DNA from: Chloroflexota bacterium
GTDB lineage: Bacteria > Chloroflexota > Dehalococcoidia > UBA2979
Length of the DNA: 39,588 nucleotides
NCBI GenBank assembly: GCA_016875635.1
Contig: VGPD01000017.1
Coordinates: 1 to 39,588 of the forward strand
Direction of reading: 5' to 3'
Both the position numbers and the translations under genes were made by a program. The notes beneath the pieces were generated by a model. The model was given only the letters and a program-made list of their open reading frames with translations. It searched no databases and was not told the origin of the DNA. How positions within the stretch are numbered: position 1 is the stretch's first letter; each line of letters opens with the position of its first letter. This document shows positions 23,458-30,486 of this stretch, piece after piece.

Positions 23458-23847
23458 CTACGTCCAGGCAGCTGTCTCGCCGTCATCGATGCACGCGCCC
23501 GACGACAGTTTGATCTGCAGGAAATTCGCGCTCACCGGCTCCGCTACGAGATGCGCGATCCAGTGTTCTCGTTCACCCTCTGGCAGGCGCTGGAGCAGGT
23601 CGCCGAGCGTCACTTGAACCTCGGCGTCCGCAGGCGAAGCGCCATCGACGATCCCCATGTCCAGCGACCACCGCCCGCGGATCGCGACCCGGCCGACCGT
23701 GCGCGTCCGGATCACCTGCGCGCCCTCGATGCCGCGGTATTTCGCCACGACCCCGGCCTGGAAGCGCAGCGGCTGCTGGAGCCCGTCTCCGGAAGCCAGC
23801 ATGCGCCGCAGCAAGGCCTGCTGCAGCACGTTCGCCGATCCTGACAT
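23458..23847 (-). CDS. 129-aa protein of unknown function inside the sulfur operon
   Basis: I do not recognise a family. The protein starts MSGSANVLQQALLRRMLASG with an amphipathic helix, then has beta-rich sequence (FQAGVVAKYRGIEGAQVIRT; VAIRGRWSLDMGIVDG). An acidic DLLQRLPEGEREHWIAHLVA helix follows, and the end is KLSSGACIDDGETAAW. It has one cysteine and no membrane helix or signal. It is packed between the rhodanese and JAMM genes with gaps of 21 and 5 bases, so it is probably expressed and functionally linked to them. ATG 23847 has GGGGGCTGGG upstream. Confidence 0.75.
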   Translation of the reverse strand: MSGSANVLQQALLRRMLASGDGLQQPLRFQAGVVAKYRGIEGAQVIRTRTVGRVAIRGRWSLDMGIVDGASPADAEVQVTLGDLLQRLPEGEREHWIAHLVAEPVSANFLQIKLSSGACIDDGETAAWT

Positions 23848-23868
23848 TCCCAGCCCCCGCGTCCGGCC

Positions 23869-24690
23869 CTATCGCTCGATCGGGACGTCCACCATGGACC
23901 CCCACTCGGTCCATGAGCCGTCGTAGTTTTTTACGTTCTGGAAGCCCAGCAGGTACTTGAGCACGAACCAGGTGTGGCTGGAGCGCTCCCCGATGCGGCA
24001 GTAGGCGATCGTCGGCGCATCGGCCTTCAGGCCCTGCCCGGCGTAGAGCGCCTCCAACTCTTCCTTCGAGCGGAATGTGCCGTCCTCGTTCACGGCGCGC
24101 GCCCACGGGACGTTCTTCGCGCCGGGGATGTGGCCCCCACGCTGCGCTGTCTCCGTCATGCCCGGAGGGGCGATCACGTCGCCGGAAAACTCCGCGGGCG
24201 ACCGCACGTCCACCAGCTGGGCGCTGCTCGCGAGGGCGGCAAGCACCTCGTCCCGCTTTGCGCGCATCGCGCCATCCGGGGCCTTCGCCTGATACGCCGT
24301 GGCCGGGATACGCGACTCCGCGGTGGTCATCGGTCGCTGGTCGCCCAGCCACTTCACCCGGCCGCCGTCCATCAGCGAGACCTTCGTGTGGCCATACATC
24401 TCCAGCAGCCAGAGCGCATACGCCGCGAACCAGTTGTTATTGTCGCCGTACAGGATCACGTGAGTCGTGGGCGTAATCCCGGACCTCGCGAGCAACGCTT
24501 CCATCGCCGCCTGGTCGAGGATCGTGCGGCGCACGGGATCCTGGAGTTGCGTCGTCCAGTTCCACGCGACCGCGCCCTCGATGTGGCCGTCCTTGTACGC
24601 CTCGGTGTCCACGTCCACCTCGACAAGGCGCACGTCCGGGTCGGACTTGTGCTGTTGCACCCAGTCCACCGTGACCAGTTTGTCGACCAT
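23869..24690 (-). CDS. Two-domain rhodanese (thiosulfate/mercaptopyruvate sulfurtransferase)
   Basis: The 273-residue enzyme starts at ATG 24690 (MVDKLVTVDWVQQHKSDPDV) with GAGGGGG upstream. It has two rhodanese domains. The first lacks the catalytic Cys (LYGDNNNWFAAYALWLLEMY); the second carries Cys231 in IAYCRIGERSSHTWFVL. The CRIGERSS loop is of the actinobacterial CysA/SseA thiosulfate sulfurtransferase type. In this operon it could deliver persulfide sulfur to the activated carriers, since the adjacent ThiF-like enzyme has no rhodanese domain of its own (inference). It lies between cysM and the unknown 129-aa gene. Confidence 0.94.
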   Translation of the reverse strand: MVDKLVTVDWVQQHKSDPDVRLVEVDVDTEAYKDGHIEGAVAWNWTTQLQDPVRRTILDQAAMEALLARSGITPTTHVILYGDNNNWFAAYALWLLEMYGHTKVSLMDGGRVKWLGDQRPMTTAESRIPATAYQAKAPDGAMRAKRDEVLAALASSAQLVDVRSPAEFSGDVIAPPGMTETAQRGGHIPGAKNVPWARAVNEDGTFRSKEELEALYAGQGLKADAPTIAYCRIGERSSHTWFVLKYLLGFQNVKNYDGSWTEWGSMVDVPIER

Positions 24691-24725
24691 GGGAATCCCC
24701 CTCACTGGGATCGCCTCTCGGGCGA

Positions 24726-25661
24726 CTACCACCACATCTTCTCGGCCACGTCCTCGCGGATGTCGTCGTATTCGCGACTCCAGAGGCCGCTCGACAGGTA
24801 CTTCCATCCGGCGTCCGCCAGGAGACAGACGACCTTGCCGGCCTCCATCCGCTCCGCCGTGCGCTGTGCCGCGCGGACGGCCGCCCCGCCCGAGACGCCC
24901 GCGAACACGCCGGTGCGCTGTGTCAGTTCCTTCGTCGTCCGGAACGAGGTCGCGGAGTCAACGACGATCCGACCTTCCAGCACGCGGTCGTCGAAGACCG
25001 GCGGGATGTAGCCGTCCTCCAATGCGCGAAGCCCCTGCACCATGTCGCCCGGATGCGGCGCGGCCGCGATCACGCGGATCGCCGGGTTGTGTTCCTTCAA
25101 TCGCCGGCCGACGCCGGTGAGCGTCCCACCGGTGCCGAGGCCTGCCACGAACGCGTCGAGGTCGGGCAAGTCGCGGATGATCTCCGGCCCGGTCGTCTCG
25201 TAGTGCGCATGCGGGTTCTCTGGGTTTTCATACTGAAACGGCATGAACCAGTCCGGGTGCTCTGCCTGCACCTCCAGCGCCTTCTGCACGGAGCCGTTCG
25301 TCCCCAACGTGCCATCCGAATAGATGATCTCGGCCCCGAACGCTTCGAGGATCTGCACCCGCTCCACAGAGACGGCTTCCGGCATAACCACCTTCACCGG
25401 GTGGCCCTTCAGCCGCCCGATCATCGCGAGCGCGATGCCGGTGTTGCCAGAGGTGGGCTCCAGGATCGTCTGGCCGGGTTTGAGGCGGCCCGACCGCTCG
25501 GCGTCCTCGATCATGAACTTCGCGATCCGGTCCTTCACGGAACCAGTGGGGTTCTGCCCCTCCAGCTTCGCGTAGATCGAGACGCGCGGGTTCGGCGACA
25601 TCGCGGAGATGTCCACCAACGGCGTGTTGCCGATCAGGTCAAGCAGCCCCGCGTACAACAT
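24726..25661 (-). CDS. cysM: CysM-type cysteine synthase (thiocarboxylate-dependent type likely)
   Basis: This 311-residue PLP enzyme has Lys43 in EGQNPTGSVKDRIAKFM and the PTSGNTGIALAM loop (70-81). Other marks are FVAGLGTGGTLTGVGRRL, TGVFAGVSGGAAVRAA and an end reading DAGWKYLSSGLW then VAEKMWW. These last features match M. tuberculosis CysM, whose C-terminal tail covers the active site and which uses O-phosphoserine and thiocarboxylated CysO rather than free sulfide. The CysO-like gene lies immediately upstream, 15 bases away. The substrate preference is inferred from this resemblance and context. Confidence 0.93.
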   Translation of the reverse strand: MLYAGLLDLIGNTPLVDISAMSPNPRVSIYAKLEGQNPTGSVKDRIAKFMIEDAERSGRLKPGQTILEPTSGNTGIALAMIGRLKGHPVKVVMPEAVSVERVQILEAFGAEIIYSDGTLGTNGSVQKALEVQAEHPDWFMPFQYENPENPHAHYETTGPEIIRDLPDLDAFVAGLGTGGTLTGVGRRLKEHNPAIRVIAAAPHPGDMVQGLRALEDGYIPPVFDDRVLEGRIVVDSATSFRTTKELTQRTGVFAGVSGGAAVRAAQRTAERMEAGKVVCLLADAGWKYLSSGLWSREYDDIREDVAEKMWW

Positions 25662-25676
25662 CGACGTCCCCGCGGC

Positions 25677-25955
25677 CTACGCGCCGCCCGCGAGGGCGGG
25701 GAGGAACGAAACGGTGTCGCCATCCCTCAGCGGAGTAGCCTTCCCGCCAAGGTAACGCACGTCTTCGTCGTTGAGGTACACGTTGACGAAGCGGCGGATC
25801 TCCCCCTGCTCGTCCATGATCTGCCCGGCAAACCCGGGGTATACCCGCTCGATGTTTTCAATGAGCGCGCCCAGCGTCGCCCCTTCGGCAGCGAATTCAC
25901 GCTGTCCGTCCACGACCTTCTGGATCACCGAGGTGACGTTCACGGTCACCGGCAT
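25677..25955 (-). CDS. cysO: CysO-like ubiquitin-fold sulfur carrier, ending Gly-Gly-Ala
   Basis: This small beta-grasp protein carries sulfur as a C-terminal thiocarboxylate. The CysO hallmark RRFVNVYLNDEDVRYLGG is present, followed by GDTVSFLPALAGGA. The C-terminus has one alanine after the Gly-Gly, so it must be trimmed before activation. The start used is ATG 25955 (MPVTVNVTSV), 7 bases after GAGGGG; an ATG two codons upstream sits too close to that site. It lies directly before cysM, and downstream of the E1-like gene. Confidence 0.93.
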   Translation of the reverse strand: MPVTVNVTSVIQKVVDGQREFAAEGATLGALIENIERVYPGFAGQIMDEQGEIRRFVNVYLNDEDVRYLGGKATPLRDGDTVSFLPALAGGA

Positions 25956-26028
25956 CGACATTCCCCTCCATCACCGGACGGTGGTCGCCCCGGCCTCGGA
26001 GGCCGTGCGCGCCCCGTCTGGATGTGGC

Positions 26029-26889
26029 TTAGTGAGCGGCTGCGGCCACACCAGGCATGACCAGCGGCGGCGTCCCGCAGAACTGGTCGTAGTCGATCAG
26101 TTCCTTCACCGTCGGGGTGTCACCGCAGAGCGGGCACTTCGGGTCGCGCCGGAGCTTCATGGTGCGGAACTCCATGGTGAGCGCGTCCACCAGCAGCAAC
26201 CGGTTGGTCAGCGGGTTCCCCACGCCGAGGATCTTCTTAAAGACCTCGGTCGCCTGGATCGATCCGACGATCCCCGTGATCGCGCCCAGCACACCCGCCT
26301 CGGCACACGAGGGGACGAGTCCCGGCGGAGGGGGGTCCGGGTAGAGGCAGCGGTAGCAGCCCTTGCCAGGCTCGTAGACCGTCGCCTGCCCGTCGAACAG
26401 CAGGATCGCGCCGTCCACCAGCGTCTTGCCCGCCAGGTAGCAGGCGTCGTTCACCAAGTAGCGCGTCGCGAAGTTGTCTGCGCCGTTCACGACGATGTCG
26501 TACTGGTTGATGATCCCCATCGCGTTGTCGGAGGTGATCGGCATATTGTGGCCGACGACCTTCACATGCGGGTTGTGCGCGGCGATCTTCTCCTTCGCCG
26601 ACTGCAACTTCGGCTTCCCGACGTCCGGCGTCTGGTGCAACACCTGGCGCTGGAGGTTCGAGAGGTCGACCGTATCGAACTCGACGATGCCGACCGTGCA
26701 CACACCCGCCAGTGCGAGATAGAGGGCCACCGGGCCACCGAGGCCGCCCGCGCCGACGACGAGCACCTTTGCGTCACGCAGCTTGCGCTGACCCTGCGGT
26801 CCCACCTGCGCCATAATGATGTGCCGCGAGTACCGCATCACCTCGTCCGGGGTCATCGCCTCCGAGCGGGTCGCCGTCTGATCGCTCAT
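26029..26889 (-). CDS. ThiF/MoeB-family adenylyltransferase (E1-like, MoeZ-type without rhodanese)
   Basis: The enzyme adenylates the C-terminal glycine of ubiquitin-like sulfur carriers so that sulfur can be added. The 286-residue product has the nucleotide loop LVVGAGGLGGPVALYLA (44-60), VEFDTVDLSNLQRQVLH, NGADNFATRYLVNDAC and two zinc pairs, Cys178/Cys181 and Cys252/Cys255. Cys195 in LVPSCAEAGVLGAITG is in the position of the conserved crossover-loop Cys. M. tuberculosis MoeZ has a fused rhodanese; this one lacks it, and a rhodanese is encoded separately downstream. It overlaps the second carrier gene by 4 bases (ATGA). Confidence 0.95.
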   Translation of the reverse strand: MSDQTATRSEAMTPDEVMRYSRHIIMAQVGPQGQRKLRDAKVLVVGAGGLGGPVALYLALAGVCTVGIVEFDTVDLSNLQRQVLHQTPDVGKPKLQSAKEKIAAHNPHVKVVGHNMPITSDNAMGIINQYDIVVNGADNFATRYLVNDACYLAGKTLVDGAILLFDGQATVYEPGKGCYRCLYPDPPPPGLVPSCAEAGVLGAITGIVGSIQATEVFKKILGVGNPLTNRLLLVDALTMEFRTMKLRRDPKCPLCGDTPTVKELIDYDQFCGTPPLVMPGVAAAAH

Positions 26890-27179
26890 CTTGTCCCTCC
26901 GTCTGCCCCACCCGCCAGTGCGGGGAGCACAGCGACCTGGTCGCCGTCCGAAACTTTCGTCGCCACACCGTCGAGGTCGTGGATCTCCAGGTTGTTCAGA
27001 TAGATGTTGATGTGCGCCGGAACCTTCCGGTTACGGTCGTACACCAGGTCACCGAACCCGGGGTACTGCCGCTCCAGAGCGTCGAGTACCTCCCCCACCG
27101 TGGAACCTTCCACCTCCACGTAATCATGCTGAGCCGTCAACCGCCGGAACGGCGAGGGGATGTAGACGGAGACGCCCAT
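26886..27179 (-). CDS. Second MoaD/ThiS-like sulfur carrier with a six-residue tail after Gly-Gly
   Basis: The 97-residue beta-grasp protein has the MoaD/CysO layout: MGVSVYIPSPFRRLTAQHDY, VGEVLDALERQYPGFGDLVY, HINIYLNNLEIHDLDG and GDQVAVLPALAGGADGGTR. After the functional Gly-Gly it carries Ala-Asp-Gly-Gly-Thr-Arg. The codons for this tail contain the GGAGGG ribosome binding site of the downstream E1-like gene, so the tail may have arisen from gene overlap. It would have to be removed for thiocarboxylate formation. It lies between cysK and the E1-like gene. Confidence 0.9.
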   Translation of the reverse strand: MGVSVYIPSPFRRLTAQHDYVEVEGSTVGEVLDALERQYPGFGDLVYDRNRKVPAHINIYLNNLEIHDLDGVATKVSDGDQVAVLPALAGGADGGTR

Positions 27180-27194
27180 CGGATCCGCCCCACC

Positions 27195-28154
27195 CTAGAT
27201 CGGCACGCTCAGATATCGCTCGCCTGTGTCGCACAACATCGTCACCACGCGCTTGCCCGGCCCGAGTTCCTGCGCCACCTTGACCGCCGCCCAGACGTTC
27301 GCGCCCGAGGAGATGCCCAGTAGCATCCCCTCCTCGCGCGCCAGGCGGCGCGTCATCGCCATCGCGTCCTCGTCGCGGACGCTCATCACTTCGTCATAGA
27401 CAGAGCGGTTGAGCACGCCCGGCACGAACGATGCGCCAATGCCCTGGATGCCGTGGACACCGGCGCGACCGCCCTGCAACACCGGCGCGCGCGCCGGTTC
27501 CACTGCGACGATCCGCACCTTGAGGCCCGCGCCGCGCAGGACCTCGCCGACGCCCGTGATCGTACCGCCAGTCCCGACGCCGGCGACGAACGCGTCGAGC
27601 CGCCCGCCCGTGCCTTCGAGGATCTCCGGCCCGGTCGTCAGGCGATGTGCCTCCGGGTTCGCCGGGTTGTCGAACTGCTGAAGCATCACGTAGCCCTTGC
27701 GCTTCACAAGTTCCTCGGCGGCATAGACTGCGCCTGTCATCCCCTCGATCGCCGGCGTGAGCACGAGCTCCGCGCCCAGCCGTTCGAGGAGACGGCGGCG
27801 CTCCACGCTGTAGTCCTCGGGCATTGTCAGGACGAGGTGGTACCCCTTCGTCGCGCACACCATCGCGAGGCCGATCCCGGTGTTCCCGGACGTTGGCTCG
27901 ATCAACGTCGCGCCGGGCTTCAGTTTCCCGTCGCGCTCCGCGGCCTCGACCATTGCGCGCGCGATCCGGTCCTTCACGCTCCCCGCCGGGTTCGCGACTT
28001 CCCATTTGCCGAGGATCTCGGCCGCGCCCGCGGGCACCACGCGGTTCAGACGCACGAGTGGCGTCCGGCCAACCAGATCAAGTACAGACGCGGCGATCAA
28101 AGGGCGCTGCAACGCGCCCTCCCCGCCGTCACGCCCGGACTGCTGCTCCGCCAC
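27195..28154 (-). CDS. cysK: Cysteine synthase A (O-acetylserine sulfhydrylase type)
   Basis: This 319-residue PLP enzyme has the Lys in NPAGSVKDRIARAM (about residue 61), EPTSGNTGIGLAMVCATKGY, FVAGVGTGGTITGVGEVL, VRIVAVEPARAP, GIQGIGASFVPGVL and LLGISSGANVWAAVKVA. It ends TGERYLS, as CysK proteins do. It probably makes cysteine from O-acetylserine and sulfide, in parallel with the carrier-dependent CysM in the same operon. The start chosen is GTG 28154, with GGAGAG at proper spacing; GTG 28158-28160 lies too close to it. It directly follows the Rrf2 regulator. No cysE is visible here. Confidence 0.94.
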   Translation of the reverse strand: MAEQQSGRDGGEGALQRPLIAASVLDLVGRTPLVRLNRVVPAGAAEILGKWEVANPAGSVKDRIARAMVEAAERDGKLKPGATLIEPTSGNTGIGLAMVCATKGYHLVLTMPEDYSVERRRLLERLGAELVLTPAIEGMTGAVYAAEELVKRKGYVMLQQFDNPANPEAHRLTTGPEILEGTGGRLDAFVAGVGTGGTITGVGEVLRGAGLKVRIVAVEPARAPVLQGGRAGVHGIQGIGASFVPGVLNRSVYDEVMSVRDEDAMAMTRRLAREEGMLLGISSGANVWAAVKVAQELGPGKRVVTMLCDTGERYLSVPI

Positions 28155-28181
28155 GTCCACTCTCCGCTTCGGGCCGTACCC

Positions 28182-28628
28182 CTAGATGTTGTAGGTGATG
28201 ACCGCCTGGCGCTCGTGCTCGCGCTCATGCTCGACAAGCTCGGCCAGTGAGACCGCCGCCAGCCGCGTGCGCATCTGGTCGTAGATCTCCTGCCACACCC
28301 AGTTCTGCCCGCAGATCGACTCCGCCGCGTCGTCGCCCGCCGCCGGCTCCAGACACCCGAGCGGCGCCAGCGAGCCCTCGAGGGCCTCCAGCAGGCCCAA
28401 CAGCGAGATCTCGGACGACGGCTTCACCAGTTCGTGCCCGCCGCTGGGCCCTCGGGTGCTCCGGACGAATCCGGCGCGCCGCAGCTGCGCCAGCAGGTGG
28501 TCGAGGTAGGACTCGGGAATCTGCCGCCGTCGGGCGATCTCGGAGCGCTGCACCGGACCTTCCCCCGCGTGTTTCGCGAGGTCGATCATGGCGCGCACGC
28601 CGTAGTCGCCCTTCGTACTCAGCAGCAT
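28182..28628 (-). CDS. Rrf2-family transcriptional regulator heading the sulfur operon
   Basis: The 148-residue protein has the Rrf2 winged helix: MLLSTKGDYGVRAMIDLAKH, SEIARRRQIPESYLDHLLAQ, LRRAGFVRSTRGPSGGHELV. Members include IscR (Fe-S sensor), CymR (cysteine regulator) and NsrR. Only two cysteines occur in the sensor region, Cys92 and Cys106, at roughly the outer positions of IscR's three-Cys site. The middle Cys and the usual His are missing. As the first gene of a cysteine/sulfur-carrier operon it is most likely a CymR-like or Fe-S/thiol-sensing repressor of that operon. A palindrome overlaps the promoter in front of it. Confidence 0.93.
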   Translation of the reverse strand: MLLSTKGDYGVRAMIDLAKHAGEGPVQRSEIARRRQIPESYLDHLLAQLRRAGFVRSTRGPSGGHELVKPSSEISLLGLLEALEGSLAPLGCLEPAAGDDAAESICGQNWVWQEIYDQMRTRLAAVSLAELVEHEREHERQAVITYNI

Positions 28629-28674
28629 CTGGAACCCCGCCCGCAGCCGACCTGAATCTCAATCCCTTGATACC

Positions 28675-28689
28675 TGAGTAAATCACTCA
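28675..28689. promoter_or_regulatory. Likely Rrf2 operator
   Basis: TGAGTAAATCACTCA has perfect 5-base arms around AAATC, within ATACCTGAGTAAATCACTCAAG. The layout (ATACC, arm, A/T centre, arm) resembles IscR-type Rrf2 sites. It overlaps the -10 and spacer of the operon promoter, the position expected for a self-repressing regulator. Confidence 0.6.
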
Positions 28690-28705
28690 AGAACATCTCT
28701 GGCAA
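28677..28705 (-). promoter_or_regulatory. Promoter of the Rrf2-cysK-sulfur carrier operon
   Basis: TTGCCA (28705-28700), a 17-base spacer and TTTACT (28682-28677) on the minus strand. The predicted start near 28670 gives a leader of about 42 nt before the Rrf2 ATG. Confidence 0.6.
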
Positions 28706-28727
28706 GCCCGGGCGGGGGAGATGGGAA

Positions 28728-29846
28728 CTACAGCAGGGGCATCGCTCGGCGTGGCGACGAAGCGAGCCGACCGACCCGGTCGTAGACGCGCTGCGTCTCC
28801 CGGGCCGCCCGATCCCAGTTGAATTCCGCCGCGCGCTGCACACCGCGCACCCTCAGTTCTTCGCGATACACCGAGTCAGTGAGGATCCGGCTGATCGCGG
28901 TCGTGATCGCCTCCGGGTCTCGTGGTGAGACCAGCGCAGCCGCATCCCCGGCGATCTCCGGAAGCGACCCACCCGAGGATGCCACTACCGGTGACCCGCA
29001 CGCCATGGCCTCAAGCACGGGGAAACCAAACCCTTCGTAGAGGGAAGGCATCACCGTGCATTCCGCGCCGGCGTAATAGGCGGGTAGTGCCTCCGGATGG
29101 ACGCGGTCGTCAAAGATGACGGAATCACCGATCTGAAATGTCGCGACCAACCGCTCCGTCGCCGCTCGAAAGTCTGACTCCCGCCCGCCAGGCGCACCCA
29201 CTTTCACCAGTCGCAGGTCGGGATACACGCCAGAGCGTTTCAGTCGAGCAAACGCCTCGATCAGCGCCGCGAGGTTCTTCCGCGGCTGCTCCGAACCCAC
29301 GAAGAGCAGATACGGGAACTCGAACGGCCGTGCGTCCACCGGGCGGAACTGGTTGTGGTCAACGCCTTCGTACACAACGTGGACCCGCGATTCCTCGATG
29401 CCCAGTTGCTCGACAAGGTCAGCCTTCGTCGTGCGTGAAACGGCGATCACAGCGGAAGCATTCTTGATCCCGCCGTAGTCGAGACCGAGAAAGAGCCGGT
29501 CGCGCAGATTCGGCCGGTGGATCAGCGGCATCCGGCGCTTCAGGTCGAAGTAACGGATCAGGTCATGCACCGTGACCACGTACGGCTGCTTCAAGAATCG
29601 CCCGTACCGCGCCAGGTGGTGGTTGGGAAAATGGATCGCGTCGTCCTGCCCTCGCAGCAGGCGTACGAACTCGACATCGAGGTACAGGGCCCTCAGCGTG
29701 CCGGCGCTGAGCAACGATCGGTTGAAGCGGCGCACGCTGCGCTCGTAGACCGAGGTGGGCAACTGCCGAATGTTCGGCAACCGCTCTGCGAGCGCGCTCG
29801 CGTACTGATCCATCGAACCGGTGCCGCTGGTTGTGACGAGGATCAT
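28728..29846 (-). CDS. Family 4 glycosyltransferase
   Basis: The 372-residue GT-B enzyme starts at ATG 29846 (MILVTTSGTGSMDQYASALA) with GGGAGG upstream. The acceptor half has FPNHHLARYGRFLKQPYVVT and VHDLIRYFD. The donor half has YLLFVGSEQPRKNLAALIEA, the nucleotide-sugar region LYEGFGFPVLEAMACGSPVV (two Glu in EGFGFPVLE) and SGGSLPEIAGDAAALVSP. Such enzymes make surface polysaccharides or glycolipids; the sugar and acceptor are unknown. No other polysaccharide gene is adjacent. It ends just before the sulfur-operon promoter. Confidence 0.93.
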   Translation of the reverse strand: MILVTTSGTGSMDQYASALAERLPNIRQLPTSVYERSVRRFNRSLLSAGTLRALYLDVEFVRLLRGQDDAIHFPNHHLARYGRFLKQPYVVTVHDLIRYFDLKRRMPLIHRPNLRDRLFLGLDYGGIKNASAVIAVSRTTKADLVEQLGIEESRVHVVYEGVDHNQFRPVDARPFEFPYLLFVGSEQPRKNLAALIEAFARLKRSGVYPDLRLVKVGAPGGRESDFRAATERLVATFQIGDSVIFDDRVHPEALPAYYAGAECTVMPSLYEGFGFPVLEAMACGSPVVASSGGSLPEIAGDAAALVSPRDPEAITTAISRILTDSVYREELRVRGVQRAAEFNWDRAARETQRVYDRVGRLASSPRRAMPLL

Positions 29847-30161
29847 CGCCTCGCCTCCCTTCACTCTCCGCCGCTGCCAATGCAGCAGCGAGGCGCCGCG
29901 CGGGGCGCCGGTCGGACGACGGGAGGCAGAAGGCGGTTGCCTGCGCCTCCGAACGCCTACGGGGTGAGCTGACGGGTTCGGCGTCGGAAGTCGCCTACGC
30001 GCCTGTGCGCGATACACCCCAGGAGATGGTTCCCCCGCTCCCGATGCCTATCGGGATTCGGCCTGAGAACCCTACCAGCCTCAAGGCAAGCCGAGTCAAC
30101 CAGCGAATCCGGTGCAACGGCCTCGGCTACCTCAGATTTGCCCTGTTCGGGCAGGGTGTGG
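29847..30161. other. Intergenic region upstream of the GT4 gene (315 bp)
   Basis: No gene is supported here. The stretch holds a weak hairpin CCCGAT/ATCGGG (30040-30045 with 30050-30055) and an isolated TTGACT (30099-30094, minus strand) with no good -10 at normal spacing. A short stem CCCTG/CAGGG (30141-30145 with 30152-30156) lies just after the carrier gene. The promoter of the glycosyltransferase is presumably here but is not clear. Confidence 0.5.
30141..30156 (-). terminator. Weak hairpin after the thrC-NIL-carrier operon
   Basis: CCCTG/CAGGG with a 6-base loop begins 6 bases past the stop codon of the third carrier. Only a short AAATC follows on the minus strand, so termination is uncertain. 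Confidence 0.25.
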
Positions 30162-30440
30162 CTACGCGCCGCCAGCGACCGCCGGGACGATCGAAACCTC
30201 GTCGCCTGACTTCAACGCGGTCGCCGTGCCGGAGAGGAAGCGGACGTCCTCGCCGTTCACGTAGATGTTCACGAAGCGACGGATCTCGCCGCCTTCGTCC
30301 ACCAGCCGCTCGCGCATCCCGGGGAACAACCCCTCGAGGGCGGCCACGCAACCCGCCACGTCAGCGACGTCCACGGAGGCTGTGTCCTGGTTCAGCGTCA
30401 GGCCCCGGAGCGGGGTGGGGATTTTCACGGTTACGGCCAT
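30162..30440 (-). CDS. Third CysO-like sulfur carrier, ending Gly-Gly-Ala, linked to thrC
   Basis: This 92-residue beta-grasp protein starts at ATG 30440 (MAVTVKIPTPLRGLTLNQDT) with AAGGA upstream. It has the strongest CysO signature of the three carriers, RRFVNIYVNGEDVRFLSGTA, followed by GDEVSIVPAVAGGA. As with the operon CysO, a single Ala after Gly-Gly must be removed. In Wolinella the methionine-pathway carrier HcyS has exactly this kind of end. It follows the NIL gene and a threonine-synthase-like gene and lies under the SAM-I riboswitch at 32152-32271. A role in homocysteine formation is inferred. Confidence 0.92.
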   Translation of the reverse strand: MAVTVKIPTPLRGLTLNQDTASVDVADVAGCVAALEGLFPGMRERLVDEGGEIRRFVNIYVNGEDVRFLSGTATALKSGDEVSIVPAVAGGA

Positions 30441-30486
30441 CGTCGGGTTCCTTCTTGTTCGTCTCATATTGCGGGACGGCCGGCGC

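Noticed and set aside
29544-30099. A promoter for the GT4 glycosyltransferase based on TTGACT at 30099-30094
   Set aside because: The only -10-like sequence (TAGGGT) is 19 bases away and matches poorly.
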